Below are positions 25,418-38,702 of a stretch of DNA of 64,000 nt, piece by piece. Every line of letters starts with the position of its first letter. The first letter of the stretch is position 1. The DNA is from Capsicum annuum (lineage: Eukaryota; Streptophyta; Magnoliopsida; Solanales; Solanaceae). A program made the translations under genes and the position numbers. The stretch spans positions 82,679,455 through 82,743,454 of the forward strand of contig NC_061122.1 of assembly GCF_002878395.1 (NCBI RefSeq). The letters run 5' to 3'. A model generated the notes under the pieces. That model made no database searches, was not told where the DNA came from, and saw nothing but the letters and a program-made list of their open reading frames with translations.

Positions 25418-26570
25418 ATGCCTCCTAGATCCTGAATGCAAGAAAACTTTTCCGCCTTATCTGGGGAAATACTGAAGGGGTACCTCTTATGTTTAGAGTA
25501 CATATTTGATCTTATTGTATTATTCCAAATTATACTAAAGTTCCTCCTATTTCTCTCACTACTCCTTAGCTTCCTTAGGTTAATGTGACAAATGTGGAGT
25601 TTTGTTTGTCTATGTATGCTATTTCCCAACTAGTTACTGCTCGCCGAGCAGGGTATAATTAGTGTTGTATTTATTGAGGCCACTAGGCTTGGACAGTTTT
25701 TAAAAATGGGTCCTCCAAATTTTGTGGGAGTCATGGTAGAGGAATGATATAGGGTTTCTTTGATGATATGGTGGAGATCTTTTGGGTAATGAGGATTACT
25801 AATGTTGAAGGAGTAAACTTTGTAGCTTATCAGCTCAAAGATGTGGCTTATCTATTGTATGGGGAGTGGGACAAAGATAAGGTTGATATAGAAGGAGATG
25901 GTTTATGAGAGGCCTTTTATAATGCCTTCATGAATCGTTTCTTTCCTCATGAGCTGAGGAAAGCTAAGATGGAGGATTTTGTGAACCTCAGTCAAGGGAG
26001 ATTGTCTGAGAATGAGTATGCTTTGAATTTCCAATAGTTGTTAAGGTATGCTCCTGACTTAGTGGCTGATATGAGGTCGAGAATAAGAAAGTTTGCTTCT
26101 TGGCTGAACAAAGATCTAATTTTGGAGAGCAAGACTTCTTTGATCATGAGGGATATGGAAATGTCATGGCTGATTGTCATATATAGCAAGCTGAGGATAA
26201 GAAAGAAGGCAGTTAGAATATAGAGACAGATAGGGTAAGTGGGGTAGCTTTTCTAATCAGAGAGGTGCGTAGTCTTAAGATGGTAGAGATGGTGGGAAAT
26301 AGAAAAAAAAAGTAGGGAGAGTGTTGGTTCCTTCTGCACTGTAGTACTTTATACTTCCAGCAGTCGAGCGATAGACGTCAACATGGTGGTGATAATTCTT
26401 GGGCACAGTGAGCCCAATCTCAGGTATGTGGAGGTTGGTCTATTTCTTTATGTCCTCTTTATCGATTTTTTGGTCAGCCTCATTGGGGATTCTGTGAGGA
26501 AGGTAGGGATATATGCTTCAAGTATGGCTAAGTAGGCCATCGGCTTAGGGATTACCCATCTAGCAAGGTT
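25418..26570 (+). pseudogene. Element C gag pseudogene
   Basis: The start ATGCCTCCTAGA at 25418 matches the start in element E. Frameshifts break the N-terminal half. The gag core is readable from about 25800 (FVAYQLKDVAYLLYGEW) to 26223. The zinc knuckle at 26514-26555 reads C-x2-Y-x4-H-x4-Y with an in-frame stop: both changed Cys codons and the stop are explained by single G-to-A or C-to-T transitions. Confidence 0.8.
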
Positions 26571-26749
26571 TCTACTAGGTGAATAAGATTCTGATGGATT
26601 CATCTTCTATTTGTACACCTGGTGGTATGGCATCTGCTTCTGTTATTGACCTAGTTTCAGTGTTGGTCGGAACAGGTTGTATGATTTGGCATCCTATTAG
26701 GAATTTGAGGCATCACTTAATATTGTTACTGGTATGTTATAGCTTTCCT

Positions 26750-27136
26750 CTCATGACGTGTATTATTTACTTGATCCAGGTTCTACCCTTTCCTATATTA
26801 CTCTTTATATAGGTATGTCTTTTAATTTTGATCCAGAGATTATTTTGGATCCATTTTTCTATTTCTACCTTAATAAGAGATCCAGTCATTGCTGAATGGG
26901 TCTATAAGGGGGTGTATGGTATCTGTGAGTGGTAGCCAGACTTTGGACGATCTGTTTAAGTTGGGTATGGTAGATTTCAATGTAATCTTAGGCATGGATT
27001 GGTTGTATTCTTGTTATTTAATTTTTGATTGTCGAACCCGTAGGGTCTTCTTTAGGTTCCCTGGTGAGTTAGAAATAGAATTAGAAGGTTTTTCCTTAGC
27101 TCTTAGGGGGGAGTTTATTTCTTATCTTAAAGCTTG
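26750..27136 (+). pseudogene. Element C aspartic protease pseudogene
   Basis: The active-site motif DPGST at 26773-26787 is kept. A shift follows, and the C-terminal half at 26889-27136 is open and contains FNVILGMDWLYSCY and DCRTRRVFFRFPGE, ending FISYLKA and a stop. It is more complete than the protease of element A, but two frames are needed. Confidence 0.8.
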
Positions 27137-27179
27137 AAGGTTAATCTCTAAAGGTTATCTTTATTTCTTGGTCTGGGTT

Positions 27180-28090
27180 AAAGATTCTAATTTGGAAGGT
27201 GTTTCTTTGTCTTTGGTCCTAGTGGTTAATGAGTTTTTAGAGGTCTTTCGGATGAATATCCAGGTGTTCCTTCGTATAGGTAAATAGAGTTTAGTATCGA
27301 TTTTCTTTTGGACACTCATCCAATTTCTATTCCTCCATATAGAATGGCACAGGCTGAGTTAAAGGAACTCAAGAAGTAAATTAAGGATCTTCTAGACAAA
27401 GGGTTTTTTCATCCTAGTATTTCAGCATGGGGTGCATCGATGTTGATCCTGCATAAGAAAGATGGTTCTCTTCGTATGTTCATCGACTACAGGCAGTTGA
27501 ATAAGGTAACAGTCAAGAACAAATATCCTCTTCCTTGGATAGATGATCTGTTTGACCAATTATAAGGTGTGAACTTCTTCTCTAAGGTAGATCTTTGGTT
27601 TGGGTACAATAAATTAAAGATTATGGAGGTGGACATCCCTAAGATGGCTTTTCACACTTGATGATGTCATTTGTATTGACAAATGCCCCTATAACATTAT
27701 GGATTTGATGTATATAGTGTTTCAGTTGTATTTGGATCTCTTTATCATTGTGTTTATTTATGATATTCTTGTGTATTTAAAGAGTGAGGTGGATCATGCT
27801 AATCACCTCCGTGTGTCATTACAGACCTTAAGGGAACAACAACTATTTGCTAAGTTCTCTAAGTATGAGTTTTGATTGAATGTTGTGACTTTCTTGGGTT
27901 ATATCATATCTAGAGAAAGGATCATGGTGGATCCGCAGAAGGTGGTTGTGGTGAAGAAGTAGCCTAGACCTACGACTCCATATGATATTTGGAGCTTCTT
28001 GGTTTTAACCGGTATTATAGATGGTTTTTGGAGAGTTTCTCATAGATAGCTGCTTCTTTGACTAAGTTAAGTTAGAAGAAGGTTTTGTAT
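27180..28090 (+). pseudogene. Element C reverse transcriptase pseudogene
   Basis: Recognisable blocks include [40 protein letters not shown] and FSKVDL with the first catalytic Asp. The YxDD box reads FIYD (27753-27764), so its first Asp is Tyr. Stops occur at Gln and Trp positions, and there is a frameshift near 27660. Confidence 0.85.
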
Positions 28091-28094
28091 TCTT

Positions 28095-28640
28095 GGTCGG
28101 ATACGTGTGAAGGGAGTTTTGAGAAGTTGAAGGATAAGTTGACTTCAGCTTCAGTTTTGACTTTGATAGAAAGCAACGATGGGTTTGAGGTTTATTGTGA
28201 TGCAACCTAAGTTGGTCTTGGTTACATGTTGATGTAGCATAGGAAGGTTAGCCTATGCTTCCAGGCAGTTGAAGGTATATGAGCGAAACTATGCTACTCA
28301 TGATTTGGAGCTATTGGCCATTGTGTTTGCTTTAAAAATATAGTGGCATTATTTATTTGGGGTCCACGTAGATATCTTTTTGACCACAAGAGTTTACAAT
28401 ATGTATTCTCTTAGAAAGAGCTTAATCTTAGGTAGAGAATATGGCTTGAGCTTCTCAAGGACTATGGCATGAGTCTTCACTACTACTCAGGTAAAGCTAA
28501 CGTGGTTGCTGATGCTTTTAGCAGGTTGTCCATGGGTAGTTTGGCTCATGTAGAAGAAGGAAAGCGGGAATCGGTGAAGGATATTCACTGCTTTGCAAAT
28601 CTTAGGGTTCATTTCTTGGACTCCAAGAATAGTGGTGTGG
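28095..28640 (+). pseudogene. Element C RNase H pseudogene
   Basis: FEVYCDAT near 28190 keeps the first catalytic Asp; stops and a frameshift follow near 28210-28240. The final NVVADAFSRLSMGSLAH block is intact at about 28500, in an open stretch from 28469 to 28651. Confidence 0.8.
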
Positions 28641-28739
28641 TGGTAAAATAAGTGGTTAGATCATCTCTTAAAGCGGAGATTAAGGAGAAACAAGTGTTGG
28701 ATTCTTTCTTGATGAAAATAAAAGGTAGCGTTGGTTAGC

Positions 28740-29892
28740 AAAAGGTGGCAGATTTTGAGATTTATGGCAATGGTACTTTGTGGTACCAAAGGAGGTTGTG
28801 TGTTCTTAATGTAGATGATTTGCAGTAAGGGGTCTTGGATGAGGCACATGAGTCATGCTATGTTGTTCATCATGGTTCTACTAAGATGTACCATAATCTC
28901 AAGGAGATCTATTGGAGGAGTGGCATGAAGTGGGACATGGTTGATTTTGTGTCCAAGTTCATGGTGTGTCAACAATTTAATGTTGAGCACATGAGGCTTG
29001 GTTGGTTGTATCAAGAGATTAACTTGCCAGAATGGAAGTGGGAGGAGATCAATATGGACTTTATTATCGGTCTTCCTCAGTCTCGAAACTAATTTGATTC
29101 GATTTGGATCATCATGGATAGGATGACGAAGTCTGTGTATTTCTTACCTATGCGGATTAGCTTTTTGGTGGAGGATTATACGAAGCTTTATTTTCAAGAG
29201 ATTGTGAAACTGCATGGGGTGCCTTTTTCAATTATTCTCGATTGCGGTATATAGTTTACATCCCACTTCTGGCGTTCTTTCCAGAAAGGGTTTAGAACTA
29301 AAGTGAGTCTGAGTACGGCTTTCTACCCAAAGTCAAACAGGTAGGTGGAAAGAAATATTCAGAGATTGGAAGATATGCTTTGAGCCTATGTGATTGATTA
29401 TGGTGGCAGTTGGGTGGAGCATAGACCTTTGGTAGAGTTTGCTTACAACAATAACTATCATAACAGTATTGGTATGTATCCTTTTAAAATATTGTTTAGT
29501 CTAGATTTAGTTTATCAATCGATGGAAAAGGTGAAGGTGATTCGGGATAGGATCAAGGCTGTCCAGAGTCATCAAAAGTCCTATGCAAATGTTAGGCATA
29601 GAGACTTGGAGTTTGTAGTTAGGGATAAGGTTTTCCTTAAGGTGTCTTCTATGAAGGGAGTCGTGTGGTTTGGCAAAAAGGGAATGCTGAATCCTCAGTA
29701 CATTGGTCCTTATGAGATTTTGTGGAGAGCGAGCAATATTGCGTATAAGTTAGAGTTTTCATCTATCTTCTGTTTGGTTCAATCGGTATTTCATGTTCTT
29801 ATGTTGAGGAAGTGTGTTGGTGATCTGTCTTTGATTTTTCCTTTGGAAGGGTTGGATATCTTGGATTCTCTATCTTATGAAGAAGTCTCGGT
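28740..29892 (+). pseudogene. Element C integrase pseudogene
   Basis: The zinc-binding region is well kept (HHGSTKMYH near 28867, CQQ near 28968). The core keeps the first Asp (INMDFIIGLP, 29049 on), the second (ILDCG near 29235) and a Glu (VERNIQ near 29350), but stops fall in between. From 29390 to the end the frame is open. About 20 residues usually present between PFKILF and the next conserved VYQSMEKVKVI are missing in frame at about 29500, so even this open part is deleted. Confidence 0.85.
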
Positions 29893-30070
29893 TGAGATAT
29901 TAGATAGGCAAGTTCAACAGTTGCGGACCAAGGATGTGGCTTTGGTTAAGCTTCTATGGCGGAACCACAAGTTGGAAAAGGCCACATGGGAAGCAAAAGA
30001 GGACATAAAGTCCAAGTATCTTCTCTTGTTTTGTGGTCCTGGTATTCGTACGAAAGGTATGTGTTCTTAA
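29893..30070 (+). pseudogene. Element C chromodomain, intact reading frame
   Basis: The end of the 226-codon open frame (29390-30070) reads VEILDRQVQQLRTKDVALV, then KLLWRNHKLEKATWEAKED. It has no stop or shift, so the chromodomain could still fold if made. The rest of pol is broken, hence pseudogene. Confidence 0.8.
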
Positions 30071-30217
30071 ACACATCTTTATTTTCTGAGTTTGTTAAAG
30101 GAAAGGTTAAAACCTTTGCCTCTTTGTTTTCAAACTTTGTTAAAGGAGTGTTTGATAATGCAAATTAATCTGTGTGTGGTACCCGTACCTTATCCATCAT
30201 TCGGGGACGAATATTCC

Positions 30218-30230
30218 TAGTGGGGGAGAC
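30218..30230 (+). other. Element C polypurine tract
   Basis: AGTGGGGGAGAC precedes the 3' LTR and follows TTCGGGGACGAATATTCC, the standard approach to the 3' LTR in this lineage. Confidence 0.85.
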
Positions 30231-32476
30231 TGAATCTTCCTAGGTTTGGACCCTTAGAGAATTTCCCGGAATCTCATTCTTTAGACCCATTACGACACAT
30301 GGTACGAGCCACAAGCTGGGGTTTGAGTGGTGAAGTCCTATCATAAGCTGACCAATGTTAGTTGGTGGGATGGTATTATACACTGGAATGGATACGACTT
30401 AAGGGTATGAGTTATAAGAGTCTTATATATGACTTGTAAGGTGGACAGTGTTTGATCTTCCTGGAGTTACATTTCGCTAGGGATACAAATCATTGGTACG
30501 GATCGTATGCTAAGGCTGAGACTTGGTTGGATGAGTCGTATTCTAGATAGTGTGTGATCCATGGTTGAAGCTTGGTTACGATTTGGTGGGTGTCAATCGT
30601 AAGCTAGGTTACGACTCGAAAGGAGGTCAATCGTGACCTAGTGTCGGGTTTTTATAGAATTTAAGTGGGGGTATTTTGGACATTTTTCTACTTACACAAA
30701 TAAGGACCCACGACTTTTAATACACTTAGGAGGTTATTTACCTTAATATTTAATTCTTAAACACTTAGAATCTCTGCCAAAACATATCATAATTCTCTCA
30801 AGAGCTTTTGGGACAAAGAGCTAGGGTTTCAACTAAGGAATTTCTTTGGGGCTTGTCTTGGTGAATTCTTCCATCAATCTTCTTGTTTTAAGGCATGATT
30901 CTCTTCCCTACTTGTGATTTCAATTAGAGGAATGGTTATATGGTTGATTTCATGGTTTTACTCTTGCATGGTTTTGGTTTTGAACTATTGATTTGGGGGT
31001 TTTGATATTAAAGGCTTGGTTATGAATTCTTATGATTATAATTATGCTTTTTATGCATTAATGGTGGTTTAGGATAATGGAATTGCATGGTAATGGTTTA
31101 TTGGTGAAGAAATTTGGTTTTGGTTATGTTATGCCCCCAAGGTGTTTGATTAAATGGTTATAAAGATATGTTCATTGCATTATCTCTTTTACTAGGAACT
31201 TTTGCTTGTTTTTAGATTATGCATGAAACTATAAATAGTTTAAATGGTTTATAAAGGTTAAATGCTAATTGGTTATGCTTGTGGAGAACATGGTAGTCTC
31301 CCAAGAGGTTAATTTGGCAAATGGAAAGGGCACCGAGAGTCCCCTTTATCTAAATATTTGGCTAAGGATAATGATTGCAAGTATGGTGGTATGACGATAC
31401 CACTGGTTTATTAAATAACCTTGGTTAATAAATGGATAATTGGATTGTTTGGACTTGGTTTTAATTTGGCATTAATGGAGGGGAGTGTAAGCTAAGCCGT
31501 GGAAGATGGCGATCCCGGGGGGGATCAAAACTCAAAACTCATATTTTCCAATATGGGGGGTATTTGATGGCCACGTGTGAGCGTCACATTTATATTAGAG
31601 GGGTGCAATAGTCATCCTAGGGTTATTTTCTAGTCGTGTGGCTACACGTACCAAGACCCTTATATAGGGAAAGCTGAACCCGTATGGCCCGTGGGGGGTA
31701 GGACGGCTAAGCTACATAATCTAGGTAAGTTTTTAATGGCATGCTAAACACTGTCCCTTTTCCCAGCACTTATATATATATTGCATTGGATAGTTTTCAC
31801 ATGGTTTTGATAACTGGCATTACTTTATCCTTATTCAGAGATTCATGCTAGTGTTCACCCACTAATCCGTCTACTGGCATCTATATACCCACGCTACGCA
31901 GGAATCGAACATTCGACTTCTCCTTCATAGTACTTGATTCAGAGAAAGCATATTGGACTGAAGTGTTGAGCTTCCATCCTTTCAGAAGGCATCATTTCAT
32001 GTTGGATATTCTTAGAAATTTTACTTTCTTTCTGGATATTGGCTTTGGCAATGTCCTAACCAGATATTTGTATTCTTTTGGATAGAGGCTTTGTGGTAAT
32101 TCTGGGGGTTGGTATGCGTGGGATAGGTACAAGTGTCGGTTTGGCATTGAATAAGATGGTGGGATAACACTACATCTTTCGATTTCTCACTGTTCCATCA
32201 TATTACATCTTGGTTTTGATTATCATATTATGTTTTGATATTCTCTTTGGTATGGTATGGATGGTTGGTTTGGTAAGGTTAGACTCAGTTGGGCCTATCA
32301 CGATTGTGATCCTATCCCAAAGTCTTGATGTGAACAATAATGCTATCTTGTTATATATTTGAAATTTAGCTCATCTGAGGCTGTATAAGGTGGTTCTGTT
32401 TGGTTAAGGGGGTGGTGCCCGGTCATAGGTGGACTTGGGATACCTATCACGACACGACCCCGGTCAGAGCTGCATA
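30231..32476 (+). repeat. Element C 3' LTR
   Basis: It begins TGAATCTTCC and ends near TGCATA; about 2246 bp and collinear with the 5' LTR. The last 20 bases are diverged, so the end is placed by alignment to the 5' LTR and by the AGAAG flank. Confidence 0.83.
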
Positions 32477-32978
<502 letters not shown>

Positions 32979-34725
32979 CTATGTTATAAGACAATATAAT
33001 GCAAAAGAGAGTATGCAGTCAGTACTTCGAATGTACTAGAACATGATACAGGGATTAACTGAAGTACATAAAGATATTTAGCATGAATGCATAAACATGA
33101 AGGACGAATATAGGACCAAGTAAAACATATACTAAAATCATCTGTAAAACTGAGTGAGTGAATAACTGGTAAACTAAATACTTGGTCATGCATACATAAA
33201 CTGATATAACCTAATCACTGAACAGAATCTATTAGAGATATTGTGTAACCGACATTTCCCAATCTGAGCTAATCGATATCCAACCTGTAACCCCAGTTAG
33301 AAGGGTGTCAGTACATTGCCATAGGCACTAAAAATGGCTATGTGGATCTACTAATTTAATACCCCAGAGGACTAGTGTATCATTCCTCTACTGGTGGGTG
33401 ACCCCTAAGAGAGTGTTAGTCCTCTACTGGCAGGTGGCATCTCATAACCTACGCTGGCTACATAGTTTTGGAATATAGGGACTTGTATTAAAGGTCTTAA
33501 TCCTCTACTAGTGGGTGGTACTACATCCCTAGGTTCAATCAGTGCTAAATCCTACTCCCAATTAAACAAACATTGGTACTGATTAAAGTTGATAGGGCTC
33601 ATAACTGATAATTGCTCAACATGAATATGATAATCAGAATATTATATGCATAAACATCAGGTGTCCTGAACCTACCAACACTAAAAATACCTAAATAACA
33701 ATAACTATGTCACAATACTATAAGAGAATTCCTAATTTGTAGACCCAAAACATAGTGTATTTTAGTAAATTGATGAAATACATAATTATGTGTATGGAGA
33801 TATGTTAAAATTTTGAGGACAACATACTCACATGGTTTAATTCATAACTTGATAGATTATGGTATCAACTGAACATGATATTGGTGGCTGAAATTATAAA
33901 ACATGTAAGGACATAATTTACATGGGAAAACACAATATCATGGTTCATATTCAAAACTATTAGGAGAAAATTAAATAAACTCATACTTGACTTGAAATTT
34001 CATTAAAAGGGGGAAAAATATGTACGCTTGAAAAAATGAGGGATTCTTGGTACTCAATGGGTGGAAAGAACCTATTAATGAATATCCCACATACCTGAGT
34101 TGTTTGAATTCTTGAAGAAAACTTAGAATTGGGACCTTGGATGGGTGAATTCTTTGAAGAAGTTTTGATTTTATTATGTTGTTAAGTATGGGAGATGTTT
34201 ATAAGTCATTAACTGATAATGAATGGGGAAAATAATGCTCCTCATAGGTTTTAAATTAAGAATTAAGGGTTTAGGGAGAGGGGAAAGACCAAAGTGCCCC
34301 TTACACCTTCAATGAAAGCTGCAAAAATTACACTGCAGTGTAGCATGGAGTTTATCATAGAGCCTATCCTCTGTGACATACTGTGTATTGCAGATACTAA
34401 TCTCTATGATGTATTGTATATCGTGGAGTGCCAATCTCTGTGCCACATCGAATTTATGGAGGCATACAACCTTTGTGGTCCAAAAACACCTTGAACCTCT
34501 TTCAAAAATTCTAAAACTCTCCTGGGTGACCCTTTAACATCCCTAAACATATTTTAACTCATAAATCGATGTTTCAAACAGAGGAAGGTAAAAAATAAGA
34601 TGATCAAAATTATGGGGTATTAAAATGGCCATGTCACTTGTACTTTATGTAAATTAAATGACTTGGGAATTTTAAACATATGATAAATAGATGAAAACTT
34701 ATTTAGGATTTTATGGGGTATTACA
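32979..34725 (-). repeat. Element D 5' LTR, truncated
   Basis: Collinear with 18470-20240. About 400 bp at the inner end and the primer binding site are lost. The outer end GGGTATTACA at 34725 matches 20240. Its cassette at about 34330-34500 corresponds to 19835-20010 but with weaker pairing. Confidence 0.82.
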
Positions 34726-34730
34726 ATTAT
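34726..34730 (+). repeat. Target site duplication of element D, right copy
   Basis: ATTAT, which aligns to GTTGC (18061-18065 and 13218-13222) with three transitions and no transversion. Confidence 0.6.
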
Positions 34731-35219
34731 GATTCTTTATTTGAGTCCCATGTTCTGATTATGACCAGAATTCTTTCCCTAATTGTTAATAGAAGTTATG
34801 ATAAAGAGAGTTTGACAAAAATCATATTTCATTCTTAGTAACTCCTGGAGATTTTAGTGAATTAGTTAACACTTCACAGTTTTCTATATATATGATCGTA
34901 TCATGAATGATTTAGTTAAGTTCTAAACTCTTAATTTGAATCAAATCCTTACAGTCAATCAAGTCAGCTTAGAAATCAGTTTTATGATTAAAGTTTTATC
35001 ATTTCAGCTCAGCTATGACTATAATAGTAGGCCTGTTATGTCAACATCATTCCATACAATTCCTATATATGTGTACATATTCAATATGTATCAGTTGAGT
35101 AGTACCCTATTATGTGGTGGTTTCAGTTACGAGACATGATAAGTTTTAGAAATTTCATTTCAATATAGTAATTACATTATTTTTATCCAAATATTAACCT
35201 TAATTCGAGGATGAATGAT
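34726..35219 (+). mobile_element. Family B internal region, unit 2, right part
   Basis: It resumes unit 2 after element D and is collinear with 13218-13710. It keeps the TTCGAGGATGAATGAT motif but loses the polypurine tract and about 130 bp of the LTR head. Confidence 0.75.
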
Positions 35220-38207
35220 GGATATGAATCGAGGTCATGAAAATCTCCTAACTCAAAGATGAGTTGAGAACTTTTCTCTGATTAAGTTTTAGTGGATATT
35301 TTAACTTGGATCAACTTCAAACAACCATTACCCCTAAAGTATAACGAGTTAGGTGGCATATTATATATAAAATGAAATATATTTAAGTCTTCCTTCCAAC
35401 GCATTTGATTTCACCTTAATTTGATATCAGAGTAGAAAGTTATGCTCAATTTACATCAGAGTGTCTATTTGAGAGAAGGCAAAAACTTGAGTTGACAAGT
35501 TGTTAACTAATTAATGAGCTATCAACTTAGTCGTCATCCTACACCAGAAAACACCTTAAATTATTAGAGAAGGTGATGAGTAAGATGACAAGCCATCAAC
35601 TAGTTGACAAGTTTCCAAGTTGCCAAGTAAGTCATCAACCTTAACCAGAGAGTGTTCAAGTGTTGCTAGAGGTTGATGACTAAGTTGATAAGTTATCAAC
35701 TAGTTGGCAAGATGTCAACTGAAAATTCCTGCAATTTTTATTTAGTTTCTTTAGGGGTATTTTGGTCTTTTACTCACCTTAAACCCTATCCCCACAACTT
35801 AAACCCCTCTATAAATAATATTTTCACATCATTAGTCAGTTTTCAACTTTTGTTCTCCTCTCCACTTTTAAGAGAAAGAAGTTAGGGTTTCTTTATAAAG
35901 TTCAACTTCTAAGGATTCAAATTTATGTTTGTTTAAATATGTCAAGAAATTTAGGTATGTGGGATATTCATCAATGGGTTCCTTTCATCCATTGAGTCCT
36001 AAAGTTTCCTAAATTTAATTCCCTTCTGAAGTTAGGGTTTTATGAAAAGTGTAAATTCCATAATCTCTACATATAATTCTTGATTCCAACCATGAAATAG
36101 TATTTCCTCATAACTTTAAGTATTCTTTGGTACTCTAACCAAGATAAGTTTTTATATTGATGAAATTGTTGGATTCTTGAGTTTAAGTCATGAAATTTCC
36201 TATCATGTCATTACATTGAGACTATTGTATTAATTATATTATTTTCCATGTTGTGGGTTATGAACACCCAATACTTAGATTATCATGCATGCTATAGCTT
36301 TCAAAATTTCAAGTTGTTTATATGTACCATTTTTATACCATGAAGTTTATAGCATTTTCATGTTTAGCATTACTAGTATTGAATCATGTTAAGCAATTAT
36401 CTTTACTAACATCAGTTCTATTAGGAATAAAACTTAGCACCGAGTAAACATAGGGATAAAGACTCACCCGCTAGTAGAGGACTGAAACCTTTAGTAGTAG
36501 TCCTTGAGTTCCAAAATACATAACCAGTATAGGTTTTGAGAGGTCACCTATGAGTAGAGGACTGACACTCTCTTAGGGGTCACCCTCTAGTAGAGGACTG
36601 ATACCTAAGTCCTTTGGACCCCAATTTAGTGGATCCACATAGCCAGTGTCGGTACCCATTGCAATGTACAAACACCCTTCTAACTAGGGTTACAGGTTGG
36701 ACCATGATTAGCTCAGATTGGGGCATGTCATTTAAATGTTATCTCCCACAATTTTAGTTCAGTATTCATATTGTTTAAGTTTATGTTTGAATTACAAAGT
36801 GTCCATATATCAATTATTTAGTTACTCCTAAATTATTTTAGTACATGTTTTTTTCTTGGTCTTGCATCCATTTTATATGTTCAAGCATTCATGCTCAGTA
36901 TTCATACATGATCCTCAGTATGGATTTACAGCCTATTCAACTTTAATTTGAGATTTACATATAGTATTTATGTTTCTACCGCATCCTAATTGGGAGTAGA
37001 ACTTAACACCGAGTGAACATAGGGATGAAGATTCACCCACCAGTAGAGGACTAAAACCTTTAGTAGTAGACCCTGAGTTCCAGAACACATAGCCAATATA
37101 GGTTTTGAGAGGTCACCTATGAGTATAGGATTGGCACTCTCTTAGGGTTCACCCGATACTAGAGGAGTGACACCCTAGTCCTTTGGACCCTAGTTTACTA
37201 GATCCATAAAGTCAGTATCGATACCTATATTATGGTACTAATACCTTTCCATGTGGGGTTTCAGGTTGGACCACGATTAGCGCAGATTGGGGCATGTTGT
37301 TTAATTGTTATCTCCCATAGTTTTAGTCCAGTATTCATATTATATAAGTTTAGGTTTAAATGACCAAGTGTCCATATATCAGTTATTTAGTTATTCAGAT
37401 TATTTTAGTACATGTTTTTTCTTAGTTTTACATTCATTTTACATGTTCAGGCATTCATGCTCAGTATTCAAACATGATCCTCAGTACAACTTTACAGCCT
37501 ATTCACCTTTAATTTGAGATTTACATATAGTATTCATGTTTCTACCACTTCCCAATTTACATAACTGTTTTTAGCTCATGATTTAGAAATTTCAATATGT
37601 CTTACAGTTTTTATGAATAGACATGTTTTAAATTCATATTTCAGAAAATGGATTAAGTCCTTTATTTTAAAACATATTTTATGTATTTTTATGATTAGTG
37701 CATGTTTTACATACTCAGTACATTCCAAATACTGACCATATATATGTGTCTATGGATACATTACTTTATAATATAGGTACCAGATGCAGCCGACATACCA
37801 GGGTCAGACAAATTATAACTTCCAGCTATCAGGTAATGAGTACTCTTGATTTAAGGAATTGACTTAGCTCTAGTTCCAGTATTATACTTTTATTCAGTCT
37901 TATTGATTAGGGATGGCTGAGGGTCATGTCCTGGCTATCTATAGTCAGTATTAGTAGAGGCTTCATAGACAGACAGTTAGAGTTGATGTATTTACTTTTA
38001 GTTTCCTTTGTATATCTAGTGTTGTAAGATTTTTAATAGTTTTGTATTGAAAAAGTTCAAACAAATGGCATCTCTTTTGCTTATTGCTTCCAATTTTATG
38101 CATTTATTCAGTTGCCTATGAATTATGCCAGTATCATGGGTTAGCTTGGGATCGCATATGGTTCTAAGTACCGTGTGACTTCCAATGGGTAGTCTCGGGG
38201 AATTACA
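35220..38207 (+). repeat. Family B last LTR, head deleted and internally duplicated
   Basis: Collinear with 13850-16275 and ending GAATTACA at 38207. It lacks the LTR head and contains a tandem duplication of about 569 bp (36413-36981 and 36982-37550). The cassette at 35465-35740 shows the same TTGACAAG and GTCAACTA words as at 14095-14375. Confidence 0.85.
36413..37550 (+). repeat. Two-copy tandem duplication, period about 569 bp
   Basis: AACTTAGCACCGAG at 36431 recurs as AACTTAACACCGAG at 37000, and the following text repeats through to the TTTCTACC blocks at about 36973 and 37540. The other two family B LTRs have one copy. The copies have diverged, so the event is not recent. Confidence 0.85.
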
Positions 38208-38702
38208 AGTTGCCTCTTCTTGAAATCATTCATTTCTCCTCATAACCATGAGAAATCTCTTGGTTATGTATTGCACATCTTTGTCGACTTCACAGTCTTC
38301 ATCTTCGGCTACTATGAGTGCCTTTCATAGGTTCTTTCTTATTATTCTCGTGCTTTTTCCTTATTTCATAGGTTTTTAGATTTCTTATGAGCTCATTTAT
38401 TGTAAGGGTCTTCAGGTCTCTTGCTTCAATAATAGTTTTACTTTACTTTCCCATGACTTGGGAAGAATACTAAGCACTTGTCATACTTGATAAGTAGGCC
38501 TGATGTTCTCACCTAGACTGTGCAGCTTATTTGTGATGGATGTAAACCTCGTATGTATTTCCTGAATAGTTTATCCCTCTTTCATGGTGAAGGTTTCATA
38601 TTATGCGGTAAGCATGTCAACCTTCGACTCCTTTACTTGACTAGTAACCTCATGTGTAATTTTAAAACCATTCCAAATCTCTTTATCGTGGATTGTGTAG
38701 CT
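38208..38702 (-). pseudogene. Ty1/copia gag fragment (UBN2-type domain)
   Basis: The minus strand reads a decayed gag of the copia type: an SQVKESK-like helix, a MYTR/TSITNKL-like block, then EARDLKTLTINELIRNLKTY (38440-38380 region) and a KKHENNKKEP basic tail. Stops and shifts are frequent. Only about 165 codons of the domain remain. It ends at the family B LTR edge on one side and at a truncated LTR on the other, so it is older than or captured by both. It could also come from a gag-derived host gene. Confidence 0.65.

Larger units (their letters stand above)
22927..32476 (+). mobile_element. Element C: decayed Ty3/gypsy chromovirus inside element D
   Basis: LTR-to-LTR, about 9.5 kb, with the same order as element A. 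It lies in the RT gene of element D, opposite in orientation. Flanks read AGAAA (22922-22926) and AGAAG (32477-32481), a probable duplication with one change. It holds the longest intact pol piece in the window (29390-30070). Confidence 0.88.
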
